64,000 bases of DNA, from NCBI GenBank assembly GCA_030068145.1, contig JAPJBO010000246.1, positions 186,001 to 250,000 on the forward strand. The letters run 5' to 3'. The translations under genes were made by a program, and so were the position numbers. This document shows, in pieces, positions 45,146 through 56,295 of the stretch. The notes under the pieces were generated by a model. That model saw only the letters and a list, made by a program, of their open reading frames with translations. It did no database searches and was not told the DNA's origin. Origin of the DNA: Diplonema papillatum (Eukaryota > Euglenozoa > Diplonemea > Diplonemida > Diplonemidae). The stretch's first letter is position 1, and every line of letters starts with the position of its first letter.

Positions 45146-46744
45146 TCACGAAAAGATTCTGCTCGGAGCGTCAGCTAGGTTGGTGTCGGTTGGCACCCAC
45201 TCAACCGACCAGTCCACACCCCGCAGCTCGGTCACAATCGCTGCTATGGCCTGCGAGAACACGTACCCTGTCGCCTTCGTCGTCGTCAGCGCATAATACA
45301 CCAAAGCGTTATCCGTCTTGAGCAGAACACCGGCGCTTCCTTCCCTTGTCGCCATCCACCTGCGGACGGACCTTAGCGTGGCCCACGCTTCCAGCACGTG
45401 TATCGGTTGCCGTTGCTGCTCCGGCGTCCACTTCCATCCCTTCACTTCGCCCGTCTCTTGCAACACGTAACCCCCTCCGGTCTTCGATGCGTCCGCCCAC
45501 ACCGTGTCGATCCAGTCGCTCGGTGGTCGAAGAACCGACACCGGCTCATTCGCCAAAACGTGCTGCACCAGTTTCACGACATCCAACCACGCCCGTCTCC
45601 ACCACACTGTCCGGTGCGTCCATCCCCTCTTCTGAGCGGCGAGCTCTCTCGCCCTGCGTGACACGAACTGCTTCAGCGACGGGTAGTCGTACTGCGGCAC
45701 GTTCAACACCCTCATCGCCCAGAACAACGCTCCGAGCAGCTTCCAGGTCGTCTTCAACGTCTGCGTTGCCGGGTCCGCCTTGTACACCCGCCAGAACACT
45801 GCCAATTTTCCGATGAACCCTCTCACCAGACACACTGTCTTCGCCGCTAAATCGACACGCATGCCCAACACGTCCGTTTGCTCCGCAGGTTGGTGATCTT
45901 CCTCCTTAAAGACCGCCCTGCATTCCCCTGCCTTCCGCTTCAGTACCGCAACGGCATTCGTCACCGTCCGCGCATCCGCCCCGAAAATCAGGAAATTGTC
46001 GATGTAAACCATTCCTGACGCTTGCCCAACAAAGGCCTTCATCGCCTGTGTCATGATGACACTCGCTGTCGTTTGCGCCACATACACGCTCCACGCCCAC
46101 CCCATTGCTAGAACGACGAGCTGGAACACTCCCACCACCGTCCTGATGACGAAGTAGTCTTGCAGCTGAGGCGCTGCAATCTGGAAAAACCAACTGCGGC
46201 CGTCCAACTGCGCAACGTACGCGTTCTTGGCAACTGCCTCTTTCACGTCCTTGACCGCCGGCAGCTTCACCTGCGGCGGCTCCTGCATCGCTTCGCCATA
46301 CACCGACGCATCGACGATCAGGCGGTTCTTGCCGTTTGGCTTCGGCACTGTAAATGCCTTGCATACGTGCCTGACCGCGTTCTCCGTTCGCCGCCTCGCC
46401 CTGATGACCCCCATTTCCTCGAGCTGCCGGACCTGTTCTGCTGTCAGCGTCGACTTCGGGCCCGGCAACCTCCTCAACCTTCGTTCGTCCGTCAACATCT
46501 CTTCGAAACCCTCTCTGCCCAAAACCCTTCGCACGTCTGACACCTCCGTCCCCGCCTGCCAGCTCTCCACCTTCGCCATGTCCACCGTCGCGGCCACAAT
46601 CTCGTCCATGGGACCATCTGATCCACCGCCCCCCACCTCTCCAGGGTAGGGTGCCAAATCCGTATACGGGTACCCAGAATCTGCCACGATCCTGAGCACC
46701 ATCCTCCACTTCGACCTTCGACCCCGCCTCCTGGCGCTGCGCAT
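45146..46744 (-). CDS. Reverse transcriptase-RNase H of the DIRS-like element
   Basis: The frame is open far upstream, antiparallel to nothing but overlapping the recombinase in another frame. The first ATG past the recombinase is 46744 (MRSARRRGRR). RT features in order: AFTVPKPNGKNRLIVDASVY, motif A YVAQLDGRSWFFQIA, motif B VLAMGWAWSVYVAQ, motif C SGMVYIDNFLIFG, VLGMRVDLAAK. RNase H: IDTVWADASKTGGGYVL, HVLEAWATLRSV, LLKTDNALVYYAL, EWVPTDTNLADAPSR. Motif C is YIDN, so the second catalytic aspartate of the usual YxDD is Asn. That may impair metal binding or may be tolerated in this lineage. No methylase-like domain is seen after RNase H. Confidence 0.86.
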   Translation of the reverse strand: MRSARRRGRRSKWRMVLRIVADSGYPYTDLAPYPGEVGGGGSDGPMDEIVAATVDMAKVESWQAGTEVSDVRRVLGREGFEEMLTDERRLRRLPGPKSTLTAEQVRQLEEMGVIRARRRTENAVRHVCKAFTVPKPNGKNRLIVDASVYGEAMQEPPQVKLPAVKDVKEAVAKNAYVAQLDGRSWFFQIAAPQLQDYFVIRTVVGVFQLVVLAMGWAWSVYVAQTTASVIMTQAMKAFVGQASGMVYIDNFLIFGADARTVTNAVAVLKRKAGECRAVFKEEDHQPAEQTDVLGMRVDLAAKTVCLVRGFIGKLAVFWRVYKADPATQTLKTTWKLLGALFWAMRVLNVPQYDYPSLKQFVSRRARELAAQKRGWTHRTVWWRRAWLDVVKLVQHVLANEPVSVLRPPSDWIDTVWADASKTGGGYVLQETGEVKGWKWTPEQQRQPIHVLEAWATLRSVRRWMATREGSAGVLLKTDNALVYYALTTTKATGYVFSQAIAAIVTELRGVDWSVEWVPTDTNLADAPSRIFS

Positions 46745-46806
46745 ACCCGTACCGCTTCTAGACTTTCTAGGCGATCCCGGGCGCCCGCGCGCCTTGGCGT
46801 CATCCC

Positions 46807-48147
46807 CTATTGCACATCCTGCAGCCGCCGTACGACGTCCTCCACGCCTGCCCCTCTTTCTCGTCGCTCTGCTGCTCGTTCCAGCCCGAGGTACGTCTCG
46901 ACGTTCTTGAACTGTCGATGTCCCGTGAGCCGCTGCAGCCTCGCATCGTCCACTCCCATGTCGTCGATCGCATGGGCGTACCCCCGCTTGAACGCGTGGG
47001 TTGTCACACCCACTTGCTTCAGCCGCGCGAGCAGGGGCTTGTACGCGACGTTGAACACCGGCCCGTCGATGCTCGACCTTCCGGCGACAAACCTTTCCAC
47101 GTCCTGCCGAAACACGCCCCTCAAGCACACGTTTCGTCTTGTGGGCCGGTTCTCCGTCTTCGACTCCCTCTGCACCAACGTCAGCTTGAGCACGTCCGCT
47201 TCTCTCTGCACAACCTTCAGATCTTCCAGCCGCGACACGCCCTCCCAGCGAAGCCCCAACAAGTGCTGAACGCAGCAAAACGCCATCTGCTCTGGACTCA
47301 GCGCCCTCCGCAACAGTTCCCAGTGCTTCGGTTCCACTGGCGCAGCCTGCCTTGTTGGCACATCGGCTCCCAACGCCGTCAGACCCGCTACGTGCGCCTC
47401 CAAGATTCCCAGCCGCACGTGCGGCGCCCATCTCTGGAACACCGACCGAAGGCACAGGGCGTAGTCCCTCTGTGTCGAGGGCCTCACCCCTGCTGATTCT
47501 GCCAGGTACACCCCGACCCAGTCGTGCAATCCCGCCCCAGGAAACCTCTTCTTCACCCCGACCAGCTTTTCCAACCGTTGCGCCCACCTGACCATCGTGG
47601 TCGCCGCTACTGCGCGCGCCTGCACTGCCTCGAGGTACTCTCGCTGTTGCCTCGTGACGATGCCGTTCCCCTTTGCCCCCAGGCCAAGCTCCGCCAAAGC
47701 CTCCATCAGCCTCCCGTAGGCCCTTTCTCTTGCCTGAATCCCCGCCAATCCCGAATGGCGCCCGTCTAACCTGAGTCTCTCTGACACCGCCGCGTTCACC
47801 CCTGTTGTTTCCCGTACCCCAAAACCCCGCTCGCTGTCCCCTCGCGACCCCGTACCCCTGTACCCCATTCTCCCTCTTTCCCCGTTGGGAGATCGAACGC
47901 CCCCCGCCGCACCTGCCGGTGCCGCCATTGTCCCCAGTACCCTTTCCATTTTCCTTATTCCCGCCTGAAAGGCTGCAGTTACCTGCCCCCGTCCCGAGTT
48001 CCCCCCAATTGTCACTTCTTTCCTTTCCCCGTTCCGCCCTGGCGAAAACCCCCCGTCTGGAACCCCGTTCCACCCTGACGAAACCCCCCCGTCGGGTACC
48101 CAATCTTCCCCCCGGTTACCGGCTGCACGTACGTGCTCCTGTTCCAT
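46807..48147 (-). CDS. Tyrosine recombinase of the DIRS-like element
   Basis: 446 residues from ATG 48147 (MEQEHVRAAG), overlapping the end of the gag frame by 136 bp. An N-terminal helical core-binding region (STQRDYALCLRSVFQRW) precedes the catalytic domain. LLGLRWEGVSRLEDL supplies the first Arg, THAFKRGYAH the box II His (here HxxK then R rather than HxxR), LTGHRQFKNVETYLG the His and the nucleophilic Tyr. By family knowledge it would integrate a circular cDNA without target-site duplication. It ends near 46807, just before the RT start. It could also act in trans on the recombinase-less split-repeat element 2 kb away, which is inference only. Confidence 0.85.
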   Translation of the reverse strand: MEQEHVRAAGNRGEDWVPDGGVSSGWNGVPDGGFSPGRNGERKEVTIGGNSGRGQVTAAFQAGIRKMERVLGTMAAPAGAAGGVRSPNGERGRMGYRGTGSRGDSERGFGVRETTGVNAAVSERLRLDGRHSGLAGIQARERAYGRLMEALAELGLGAKGNGIVTRQQREYLEAVQARAVAATTMVRWAQRLEKLVGVKKRFPGAGLHDWVGVYLAESAGVRPSTQRDYALCLRSVFQRWAPHVRLGILEAHVAGLTALGADVPTRQAAPVEPKHWELLRRALSPEQMAFCCVQHLLGLRWEGVSRLEDLKVVQREADVLKLTLVQRESKTENRPTRRNVCLRGVFRQDVERFVAGRSSIDGPVFNVAYKPLLARLKQVGVTTHAFKRGYAHAIDDMGVDDARLQRLTGHRQFKNVETYLGLERAAERRERGAGVEDVVRRLQDVQ

Positions 48148-48986
48148 TGCCCCGAGCTCTGCGATTTTGTCCCCTTGCTCCTCGCCCGCTGCCTTTCGGC
48201 CTCCTTCCACGCCTCCGCCAGCGGCCCGGGCAGGTCCTGTTCTTCCAATGCCTTCTCGAACATGCCCGCATGCCCTCCTTTTACCCCCGTCTCCTCCCCG
48301 AACTGGAGCGCCACCAACCGCGCAATCGCCCTGTCCACCACTGCGACCATGTGCACATCTCCAAAAGACCCCCCCACCGGCCTCTCCGGGTCCGAAAAAT
48401 AATCGAACCCCGTCTCGAGGTTCGCCAGCTGCCCTTTCGCCTGCTCCCGGGCCCCTGGTCTCGCCCCCGTGCAGAGCACCCGCTCGAACCGGGCTTCAAA
48501 AACCCTGAGCACTTCCATGCGCGTTGGTCCTGGAAAAATCCCCGGCCATCTCGCCCCCTCCCCGAGGTCCGCGAACCCCAACGCGCGACTCCTCTGCGGC
48601 ATCCCGCCTGCCGACAGCCCCGTCACCATACCCATCAAACTGCTGAGCATCTGCTTCATCTCCGCGTTCCCCGCCTCCATCATCTGCAGCCGCACATCAT
48701 GCTCTGCGACCTTCTGCGACGCCTGCCCAAAGGTCTGGGCCGTCTTCTCCTCCAGATCCCTTACCGCCTCCTGCGGCTCGCCTTCCTCCCCGTCTGCCCT
48801 TCTCCTCTTTCCTTGCACACTGCCCGGCAGTGCCAGCGGCGACTGCACCGGGGTGCCCGCCCTCGAGCTGCTCGCCGAGGCGGTCGCTTGTAGCGCCGCC
48901 AGCGCCCTCTGCCCGCAGGCCTTCTTGTGGGTGGCCAACCCTTTCGGGTCGAACGAGCCCCCACAGTGCGGGCACTCTTCCGCCAT
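48012..48986 (-). CDS. Gag-like protein of the DIRS-like element
   Basis: 324 residues from ATG 48986. The N-terminus MAEECPHCGGSFDPKGLATH then KKAC is a C-x2-C...H-x4-C zinc-binding motif. A charged helical region follows (AVRDLEEKTAQTFGQASQKV), then a conserved-looking block (GDVHMVAVVDRAIARLVALQ) and a Gly/Arg/Gln-rich tail likely to bind RNA. Position at the 5' end of the element and overlap with the recombinase frame support a gag role. Sequence similarity to a named gag family is not asserted. Confidence 0.68.
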   Translation of the reverse strand: MAEECPHCGGSFDPKGLATHKKACGQRALAALQATASASSSRAGTPVQSPLALPGSVQGKRRRADGEEGEPQEAVRDLEEKTAQTFGQASQKVAEHDVRLQMMEAGNAEMKQMLSSLMGMVTGLSAGGMPQRSRALGFADLGEGARWPGIFPGPTRMEVLRVFEARFERVLCTGARPGAREQAKGQLANLETGFDYFSDPERPVGGSFGDVHMVAVVDRAIARLVALQFGEETGVKGGHAGMFEKALEEQDLPGPLAEAWKEAERQRARSKGTKSQSSGQWNRSTYVQPVTGGKIGYPTGGFRQGGTGFQTGGFRQGGTGKGKK

Positions 48987-49154
48987 GTTTGCGATCGGTC
49001 GGGAGGGGAGTTGCTGTGTGCTCCTGCGGTCTTTGTGTTTTTCGTACTTGACCAACAGGTTCACCCCCCCGCACGCCAAGTCCGCCCTTCGGTATAAGTT
49101 CGTCCAGAACTTCACTCACTTCGTTCACGAAGTTCTTGATCCCTCTCTCTCTCG

Positions 49155-49282
49155 GGCGTGCTCACAAAACAATGGTGCTGCGCGGAGCGCTAACACTGAG
49201 ATGGACGACAGGGTGGCTGGACGCACTTCCCGTAATCCTCTAGCAACGTCCTCAGACGTGAGAAAATAGAAATAGGCCGACA
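49155..49282. other. Junction between DIRS-like element and chimeric RT
   Basis: 128 bp without the split repeats that bound the related element at 42-44.5 kb. Confidence 0.4.
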
Positions 49283-51200
49283 TCACGCAATGCAGAAAGG
49301 GACGCGAGGAGGCGGAATGCCTTGCCTGTATGGGTCTCGTGTCCATACGTCCGCTAATTGCTCAGCGGTCGGAACCCACACAGTCTCGAGAACACATTGG
49401 TGTTCTTCCAACACGTCGCGGACCTGGCAGAGGATGAAGTTCCCGAGTTGGGTCTTCGACTTCCAATTCCTCAGACAGTTCACGGCGGGCAAGTTGTCGA
49501 CAAAGATTCTTATTGTCGATAGCGGAGAGCGCGAAGCCGCGTACGCAATAGCAAACTTTGCCGCCGTTAATTCGGCAAAGAAGATATGCTGCGGGATATC
49601 TCTCCACGGTCCCCACATTGCCATGGAATCCACTAGCCAGGCCCATCCCTGCATGCTGGCGTCGGACCATGCCTCGACGAGGGTATCCCGCTGCTGCATG
49701 TCGAACGTGACCCACCGGTTCCCCGACAGACGCCGCCTCACCCCAGCAAGGAAAGGAAGGACGTCGTCGCTCACTCGAACCAGCGACTCCCAGCCCAGGG
49801 TGCCTGTTAGGACCTGATGCGCCAGTGTCCCCATCCACGCAAGCACCGGGCTCACTCTGCAAAGCGGCGTGCCCCACACCGTCCACGCCCAGATGGCGGT
49901 CCCGACGACCTTCCAGATCCCGCGCACGGTCATCTGTGCCGACTCAGCTGAGCAAAACAGCAGGTGCGCTTTTCTCGCCCACTCCTGTTTCAGCCTGTAC
50001 GTCTTCGCCGCGAGGTCGAATTCTACCCCGAGGACGACTGGTTTCGAGCTGGGCTCGAGGACGGACTTCTCGTCGTTGACTGTCATGCGCACCTTGCGGG
50101 CACGCCGCAAAACTCGGTCGCGCACGGCGCGAAGCGCATCCGGACAGTCTTCAACGAGGGCCCAGTCGTCGTACCAGACTATCTTATCGTCCCCGGCAGG
50201 CTCCGTGATGACAAGCGCCGAGTCCTGCGCAATCACGGGCGAGAAAGACCAGCCCATCGTCAGCCGGCGCCACCTATACAGAGCCACGCCCCCGTCGAGC
50301 TTCCTTGTGCGGAGCCCGAAGAAAGCTGACGTCGACCGTCCTACTGGGAACTGGAAGAAGTAGGACTTCAGGTCAACGACGACTGCGTACGACTTCGACA
50401 TCATCTTGGCGATGACCTCGTCGACACGCAAGAGGCTGAACTTCGGCGGGGGCTCCATCAGCTCGTTCAGCGGGCGGCCGTCAACGATGGCCCGCGAGTG
50501 CTGTTCGCCCTTTTCAACAGCAAAAGCCGGAAGGACGCACTTCAGCGGCTCCGAACGGGGGACGCGCTCCACAAACCCAACGCTTTCCAGCGTCTGCGCA
50601 TGGCGGGCAAACGCGTCGCTCTTCCGACCCGGCACGAGAGGAGTGCCCAACAACTTCCGTCGGAAGGAGTGCCCGTCCGTTAGGAGGTCAAGCAAGCCGT
50701 GCAAGCGGGCCCCGGGGCCGGCGAGGCTCCGGAGCTTGCGGAGATCGATCGGCGGCACTGCCGTGACGTCTAGCGGCCTCGCAGATCTCGGGGCACCGAT
50801 GCCCGGAATGAGACCTCTCGTTTCTGGTGGGAGGTACCCGAGAGGAACTGCGGTAGGAGGGTCGTAGAAATGGGGGTGGAGCCGGAGGAAAAGCCTCCTC
50901 CCCCTGAGCAACCTGGACCTTCGCGACTTCAACCCCCTGACCTGCCGAGGCGAGAAGCCGGCGTCGGGCAAGGGTTGTTTCTGTCGTGTCGGGAAACGGC
51001 TGTCGCAAAGGGTAGGATGAGCTAATTCCGAGTGCCCGGGTGCATTCGTGGATGCGCTTCCCGGGTCTTCGTGTTGGGCGGCGTTGTCAGCCGGAGGCGG
51101 GAGCAGAGCCTCCGTCGTACTCCCGCCAGGTCCTTCAAGTCTGCAGTCGGCCAGGGGGGACCAGCCCCCAGACGACCGTTCCACACCGGTCTTCAGCTCC
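49283..51200 (-). mobile_element. Second copy of the RT-RNase H, fused to a non-LTR RT remnant
   Basis: A close homologue of 42309-44220, from ...SGGWSPLADCRLEGPGG to the RNase H end VPTAEQLADVWTRDP, in one open frame. Motif A AVVVDLKSYFFQFPVG and motif C IVWYDDWALVED are intact. Homology with the other copy stops near 51200 on the 5' side. The frame continues without a stop to 51877 into a piece of a different RT (VVRRVDDVTLL), so an 864-codon frame joins two unrelated polymerases. The split direct repeats of the other copy are absent. Confidence 0.8.
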
Positions 51201-52450
51201 GACCGGCTTTCTCCCCCTTTCCCGCCGGCCACCGACTCCCCGGGCCAGCACATCCCATCCAGCCAATACTGCAGCATCCGGAACCACCTCTCTCCTCCGA
51301 CCGCCGCGAAGGTCCCTGGTCCCGCGATCGCTTCGAACCCCGGCCGGCGCGGGGGGCAGTCGTCAGCGTGCAGTTGTCTCCAGGGGCGGCCGACCGCCCG
51401 GCCTCTCCCTTCTCTTTCCAGCCGGCGTCTCTCATGCATGACCTCCGCCATGAACGTGTGCAGCACTTCGCTGTTGACTCGACTTCCCTTTGGCAGAATT
51501 CCGTGTTCTTGCAGGCACGGGGGCCAAGTCGAGCGATTCGCGCCAACAATTTCGGCATACTCTGCGCCCTCGAGATCGGTAAGGCACCCAACCGTTCGGC
51601 CACCTCTGCACACTGGTCGTTGCGCAGGTCCGTTGTTCTGCGTGTTCGCTTCGTGCCGACCAGAAATCCTACGATTGTTAGCTCTTCCCTCGTCACGATG
51701 TCGGCGCCACCTATCTTCAACTTCGCTTCGTCCCCCCGCGAACATCTTCGGTACCCCGATAGACATGCCGGTGTTAGAACAAAAACGATCGACCTCTGCC
51801 AAGGCTTCCTGTAAGCATGCTGCCCTGAGGCGCGTCAGGAGGGTGACGTCGTCCACTCTGCGCACTACGATTGACAACAGCGCGAGGATCCAGTATCCCG
51901 TTGGTGTAAAATATGTCTCCTAGCCCCATGTGCAACTTGTACCGCCTTCGTAGTCGCGCATATACGTCGCGCAACGGCCCGAGAATTCTTTCGTGGAGGC
52001 CAAGATCCCCCACCAGCTTCAGGACGACGTCTCGTGGCACTTTGTCGAAGCACTTAGCAAAGTCTAGAGCCACGCCGTACAGCTCCTTTCCCGTCAAGAG
52101 AGCTTCGTCAATCTGCGAGGCGATTTCAAACACGACGTCGGTTCCGTGTTTGGGTCTGAACCCGTGCTGGCTATCCGGTTTCCAGCCTTCTTGCCACTGG
52201 ACGACGTCACTGAGCCTCGTGCTCGCCCACAAGCGATAGACCGCGCTTGTGACGGTGACGGGCCGCAACGCCAGCGGGTCGAGGGTTTCGTCTTTTGGGA
52301 CCAGCGTGACCGCGGCTTCCAACAACGCGTCCGGCCACGTTCCGGTCGCTTCTATCGCGGTAGTGACAGCTTTTTCAACTCTGCTCCGTCTACGCCCGGG
52401 ACTCCGGCACGCTTCTTTCTTCCAAGAACGCTCCTCAGATCATCGCCTGA
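51201..52450 (-). pseudogene. Broken non-LTR (LINE-type) reverse transcriptase fragment
   Basis: From about 52450 down: LLEAAVTLVPKDE, RPVTVTSAVYRLWASTRL, QHGFRPKHGT, VALDFAKCFDKVPRD and MGLGDIFYTNGI are LINE fingers and motif A. The frame then breaks near 51880, and LLSIVVRRVDDVTLLTRL (motif C-like) continues in another frame, so motif B is deleted. Further down, VTREELTIVGFLVGTKR lies in a third frame, also LINE-like. At least one deletion and one or two frameshifts have inactivated it. Confidence 0.75.
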
Positions 52451-52588
52451 AGAAAAGTAGCAGAGAGTGCAGAAAAGTCGCGTGCCAGGTAGAACAGAAG
52501 CTTTCTCTTGACAACCGCTTCCATTCCTTCACAAACAAGCTCGAAACGTTGCCACAACATTTCATTGCGAATACAACTCCAACCACAG
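52451..52588. other. Short gap, nothing recognised
   Basis: Sequence upstream of the LINE fragment without a supported feature. Confidence 0.3.
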
Positions 52589-53039
52589 ATACGAAGTGGT
52601 ATCAGCCGCCGACTTGAAATTCAAAGATCTTGCAGTCTCTTCTTTCCAGCCTAAGTGGAAGAACAAGGTCGATCGTGTTACAGCGATGCGAAGCGATGAC
52701 CTTTGGGTTGATTGGGCACTAATGGAGAAGACCATGCTTCCTCATGAACTTCTTGATGTTCCTCTATATGCCTCGTTGGCCACAATCACTCTGCGTTGGA
52801 AAGTCGTGGAATTGCGAACTCGGCAAGACAAGTTTTTCTCGATATCGTCTCTCATGGAAAATCACCTGGGACAAATGTATGCGTTGCTGTCAGTTTTCAT
52901 TTTTAAATGCATTGCGGGGCAAATTAAATTGCTCTTACTGGGCTCGAACCATTGGCACTCAAGCTCCGATGGGGCGAATAAAAAGAAAGGGGACGAGATT
53001 CGCTTTTTTGTCCGTGATGTGAAGTTCACTCGTGAGTAG
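52589..53039 (+). CDS. Possible exon, unknown protein
   Basis: After a CCACAG acceptor-like site an open frame reads YEVVSAADLKFKDLAVSSF and continues through WVDWALMEKTMLPHELLDV to a TAG at 53037-53039. The amino-acid composition is protein-like and hydrophilic. Codon usage is AT-richer than in the certain genes. A real exon might end near 52870, where the sequence turns hydrophobic and irregular. No ATG or domain supports it. Confidence 0.28.
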
Positions 53040-53106
53040 GTCACGCCATCTATAATGGAAACGTTGAATCGTTATAGGACAGAAGCGTTGGACGAGGAGA
53101 ATCCCT

Positions 53107-53416
53107 GAACAGCCCCTCCGTGTCCTCGACACTCCCAGAGGAACCCGTTCACTCGCGTGAACGGCAGCCGGCAGCACAACCGCAATCGCCGGAACAGCCA
53201 CTCGCCCGACCGGCATCACCGGAACCGTCGATGGCCCGCCTGACAACACCGGAACAGCCTAGTGCTCAACCGCAAACACCGGAACAGAACACAAGCACAA
53301 GACTCGCAGACAAGTCCAGCCGCAACATCCCACGAACACAAGATCAGTGTTCCCAGAACGTACTCAAATGCCGTCATTGTGGCGTGACCAACAAGGTCCG
53401 GCAACCCGTTCGCTAA
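53107..53416 (+). CDS. Possible exon with (S/T)PEQP-type repeats
   Basis: An open frame without ATG carries 5-6 imperfect repeats (PQSPEQPLARPASPEPS, TTPEQPSAQPQTPEQ) produced by a CCGGAACAGCC minisatellite, then CSQNVLKCRHCGVTNK. The repeats could be a Pro-rich linker exon or simply an open minisatellite. Confidence 0.25.
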
Positions 53417-54828
53417 CCAGTTCGGTGTGGGCGTACCTGTGAAAGTACTTTCCTGTGAAGGGAATTCGGAAGGACTGCAAAGCCCAAGCCTAGACCGAAA
53501 TTAGCCCAGCACCTGCCTGACCAGCGAGCTACCAGGGTCAAAGAAATATCACCTACCACCTCCAACTCTTATCAACCCGTTTTCACATTTCTCGTTTCCT
53601 ACTTACTTTGATAGGTGTCACGGCAAGTTTTGGCAGCCGCTGCTGAACAAGTGCATGCTAATCCATGTGGGTTATGTTCTCAAAAGAACTCTCCGTGCCA
53701 CCAGACCGTGGGCTTCCCTTAGCCCGGCATTTCGACAGCAGTTTCGACTGCTATTGTGACAAACGCGTTCCATCTGCTGTAACGTAGACACGGAGTGTGT
53801 CACAGTGCATTGCTCAGGGTAGTCGAAGGCCACAACGATTGTGTGTCACCAACAGGTGCGTTGCAACCAGGGCTTACGCAGCTCTTTTGAGCGGTCCACC
53901 CCTCCTCATCGAACTGCACCGAATTGCATGCTGCTGTCTGTCTATCACAGTCTATCAGAGTGTGGTAGACATCAGAGTGTGAATGTTGCGGTGCGCGCAT
54001 TGGCAAGTGAGACCACTGTCGTTGCGGACGCGGAGGGGCAGCGGGAACCAAGCCACAAGATGGTCACTGTGAAGCTGGACCTCGCCACATTCGCAGACAC
54101 GTGTGACAGGAACCTGCTCCTCTGGCACCTGGTAGTTTGCGTTGTGCCCTCTGCTCTTTGATCTGGGCGGTGACCGCGCGTTCCTGGCGGTGGAAGTCTT
54201 GCGAAGTGAAGCAAGCGCAGTATGGAGGTCGGCTCCCTGAAGTTGGGCTTTGTTGCTTGAACCCTGTTGTGCTTCGCGTGCTTTCCACACAGTACTGGTC
54301 GGGGTGGGTCTTCGTTTTTCCCATCGTCCTGCCATGCTCATGGAGCAGAAGACGCAGGCTGCTGAGCCGCAGTGCTCTTCGAAAACATTACGCTCGAGGC
54401 TGGAGGAGTCATTTGCGGTCCAACAGGCAAGGGAAATGCAGAACCCCCCAGAATTCCCAACGAAAACCCAGGTCCACACGCTTTTCGGGTGTGGCACACC
54501 CGCTCGCAGAGCCGCTCTTCAACTCCACGGTGGTCCTAACACCCGTGTACTTGTCTCAGCACCTGAGTCTGCATTTGTGGGAGCCGGGAAATAAACAGCT
54601 TGCAGTAAAAAAGGGTTTAATTACTCGACCTCCCATTTACATGCAACTGCCTGAAAATAATACTCAATTCAATACGGTTGACACTTTTTTCAAACACACA
54701 GGCAGCAGACATACCGGAATGCTTATCAATCGGTGCGACACCACACTGCACAGGAAACCCGAGGCTGGTTTTCATTACCCTCTGATCAAACACTGCAAAC
54801 TATAAAGTTCCCAGGACTACTGGTATTT
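53417..54828. other. Intergenic; repeat fragments only
   Basis: 53600-53660 is similar to 2474-2530. 53812-53835 shares GCTCAGGGTAGTCGAAGGCC with 9314-9333. 54475-54505 resembles 13215-13245. Long open frames here show no domain or coding bias. Confidence 0.45.
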
Positions 54829-55873
54829 ATGCATGCCCGGATGAAGCGCGATGTTCTTGTCATGTACAAAGAAGACTCATTTGCTCGGGAAGCGAAGAAG
54901 CGGAATCGTATGAAGTTGAAGGCAGCGGGAAAAGAGTTCTGGAAGCATGATTTCTTTTACCATACAAGTTCCGAAGAGCGTCTCTTAGGTCTCAAACAGT
55001 TAGCACGCTTTTCTGTTTTTCTGGTGCAGCTTCCTGCAGTCTTTTTGTTGTGGCGAGGATGTCTCGTTACATTGGAACACTTGTCACTCACATATGATTT
55101 TGTCCGTGTGATCCTACGAGGCCACAGGCCTGTTCAGGCCAAAGATTTGATAGACCCAGAGAATGCAGTACACTTGGAAAAAGAAGAAGCGCTTCACAAG
55201 GGTTCCTCTCTGACCCTTCGCCAGAGAGTCGAGCGAACGAAAACCCAGAGTCCTGCCTTTTCCTTGCTGAAGTGGACGTTGGCCTTTGTTGTTGTCTACA
55301 TGGTGTATGTGATCATTTATGAAGGCCGCATCCCATACTATTTGGTACCCCTACATGAGCGTGAGTTTTATATGGAGCTGTACGATGCATACAAGCACCC
55401 AACAAAGCTGCCAGGCAGGAGTTAGCAAATCTGTCTTCCGCTTCCTTGCCCTCTTTGCTTGCTTGCCCTGTCCAAAGAAACGTTTTTCGCCCGGTGTTTC
55501 CTTTTTCTTCCTCCTGCAACGGTACGCGGACCCGAGGAGGCCCGCACCCCCAAACTCCGACTTCGCTAGCGTCGCAAGGAGCGCGCTACTAGAGGGGAAG
55601 ATAGCAGATACTCTCACCCGTGCAGCCACGTATGAAGAGTTCTGCAGTTTGTCGCGGTCCCTTGTTGGTGAGCTGTTGCGGCTACCGACACCAGAGCTCG
55701 AGAAAGCCTTGCTGGGACCGCCGGAAGAAGGCAACGCGGACTACAAGGCTGCAGCCGCACGCCCTCGCTGCGTTTCTTTGAAGAACATCGGAGTGACAGC
55801 CCCCACGCAGCCTGGAAGGCTCTTTCCTGCCTGTGGAAGAGTCGCACCTGTCCCCCCTCTGCCAAGGGGGTAG
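54829..55873 (+). CDS. Putative two-exon membrane protein, function unknown
   Basis: Exon A from ATG 54829 (MHARMKRDVLVMYKEDSF) to about 55420 is Lys/Arg-rich at the N-terminus with two hydrophobic segments, LARFSVFLVQLPAVFLLW and LLKWTLAFVVVYMVYVIIY, then YYLVPLHEREFYMELYDAYK. A GT at 55420-55421 (just before an in-frame TAG) and a pyrimidine-rich stretch to ~55510 suggest an intron. From ~55517 a GC-rich frame reads RYADPRRPAPPNSDFASV and on to LVGELLRLPTPELEKALLG, ending at TAG about 55873. No clean AG acceptor is visible and the two parts differ in codon usage, so their joining is uncertain. No family is recognised. Confidence 0.42.
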
Positions 55874-56295
55874 TACGATGAAGTTGCGGGTGCCTCTCGT
55901 AGGCTTAAGGTCAGCAAAGCGGCTGGTCCGGATGGAAATTCCAAACGCATTTTTGCGCGTCCCACAAGAAAAGGTCACCGAGTTGTCGGGAGGCGTACAT
56001 GCCGGCACCGCCTGCAGAGTGGAGGCGGTCTGAGACCCAACCGCTGTACACGCTGTACAAGAAAGGCAACCGGCATGAAGGGAACTACTACCAAATCATC
56101 GAGGACACGTTTTCCGGTCGAAAATGGTTTTTGGGGTTTGTTGGTTTCCAGGGTCCAATAGGCCCGAAATTTGCGGTTTTTGGCAGAGTTTTTCAATATC
56201 TCGCGGATTTTGGGTCATCTGGGTAAGTTGACAGCGCTCTTGTTAAGGATCAGCCACTTTGGCCGGATGGCCGGATAAACCATCCCCCCCCCCCC
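55874..56295. other. Interval with no supported gene
   Basis: A short protein-like frame (YTLYKKGNRHEGNYYQIIED, ~56040-56110) may be a remnant exon of the preceding gene. A C-run at 56283-56296 precedes the R1 copy. Confidence 0.3.

Noticed and set aside
52940..52975. tRNA-like GGCTCGAACCATTGGC
   Set aside because: One mismatch in the T-stem and no matching acceptor strand upstream; the rest of the cloverleaf is absent.
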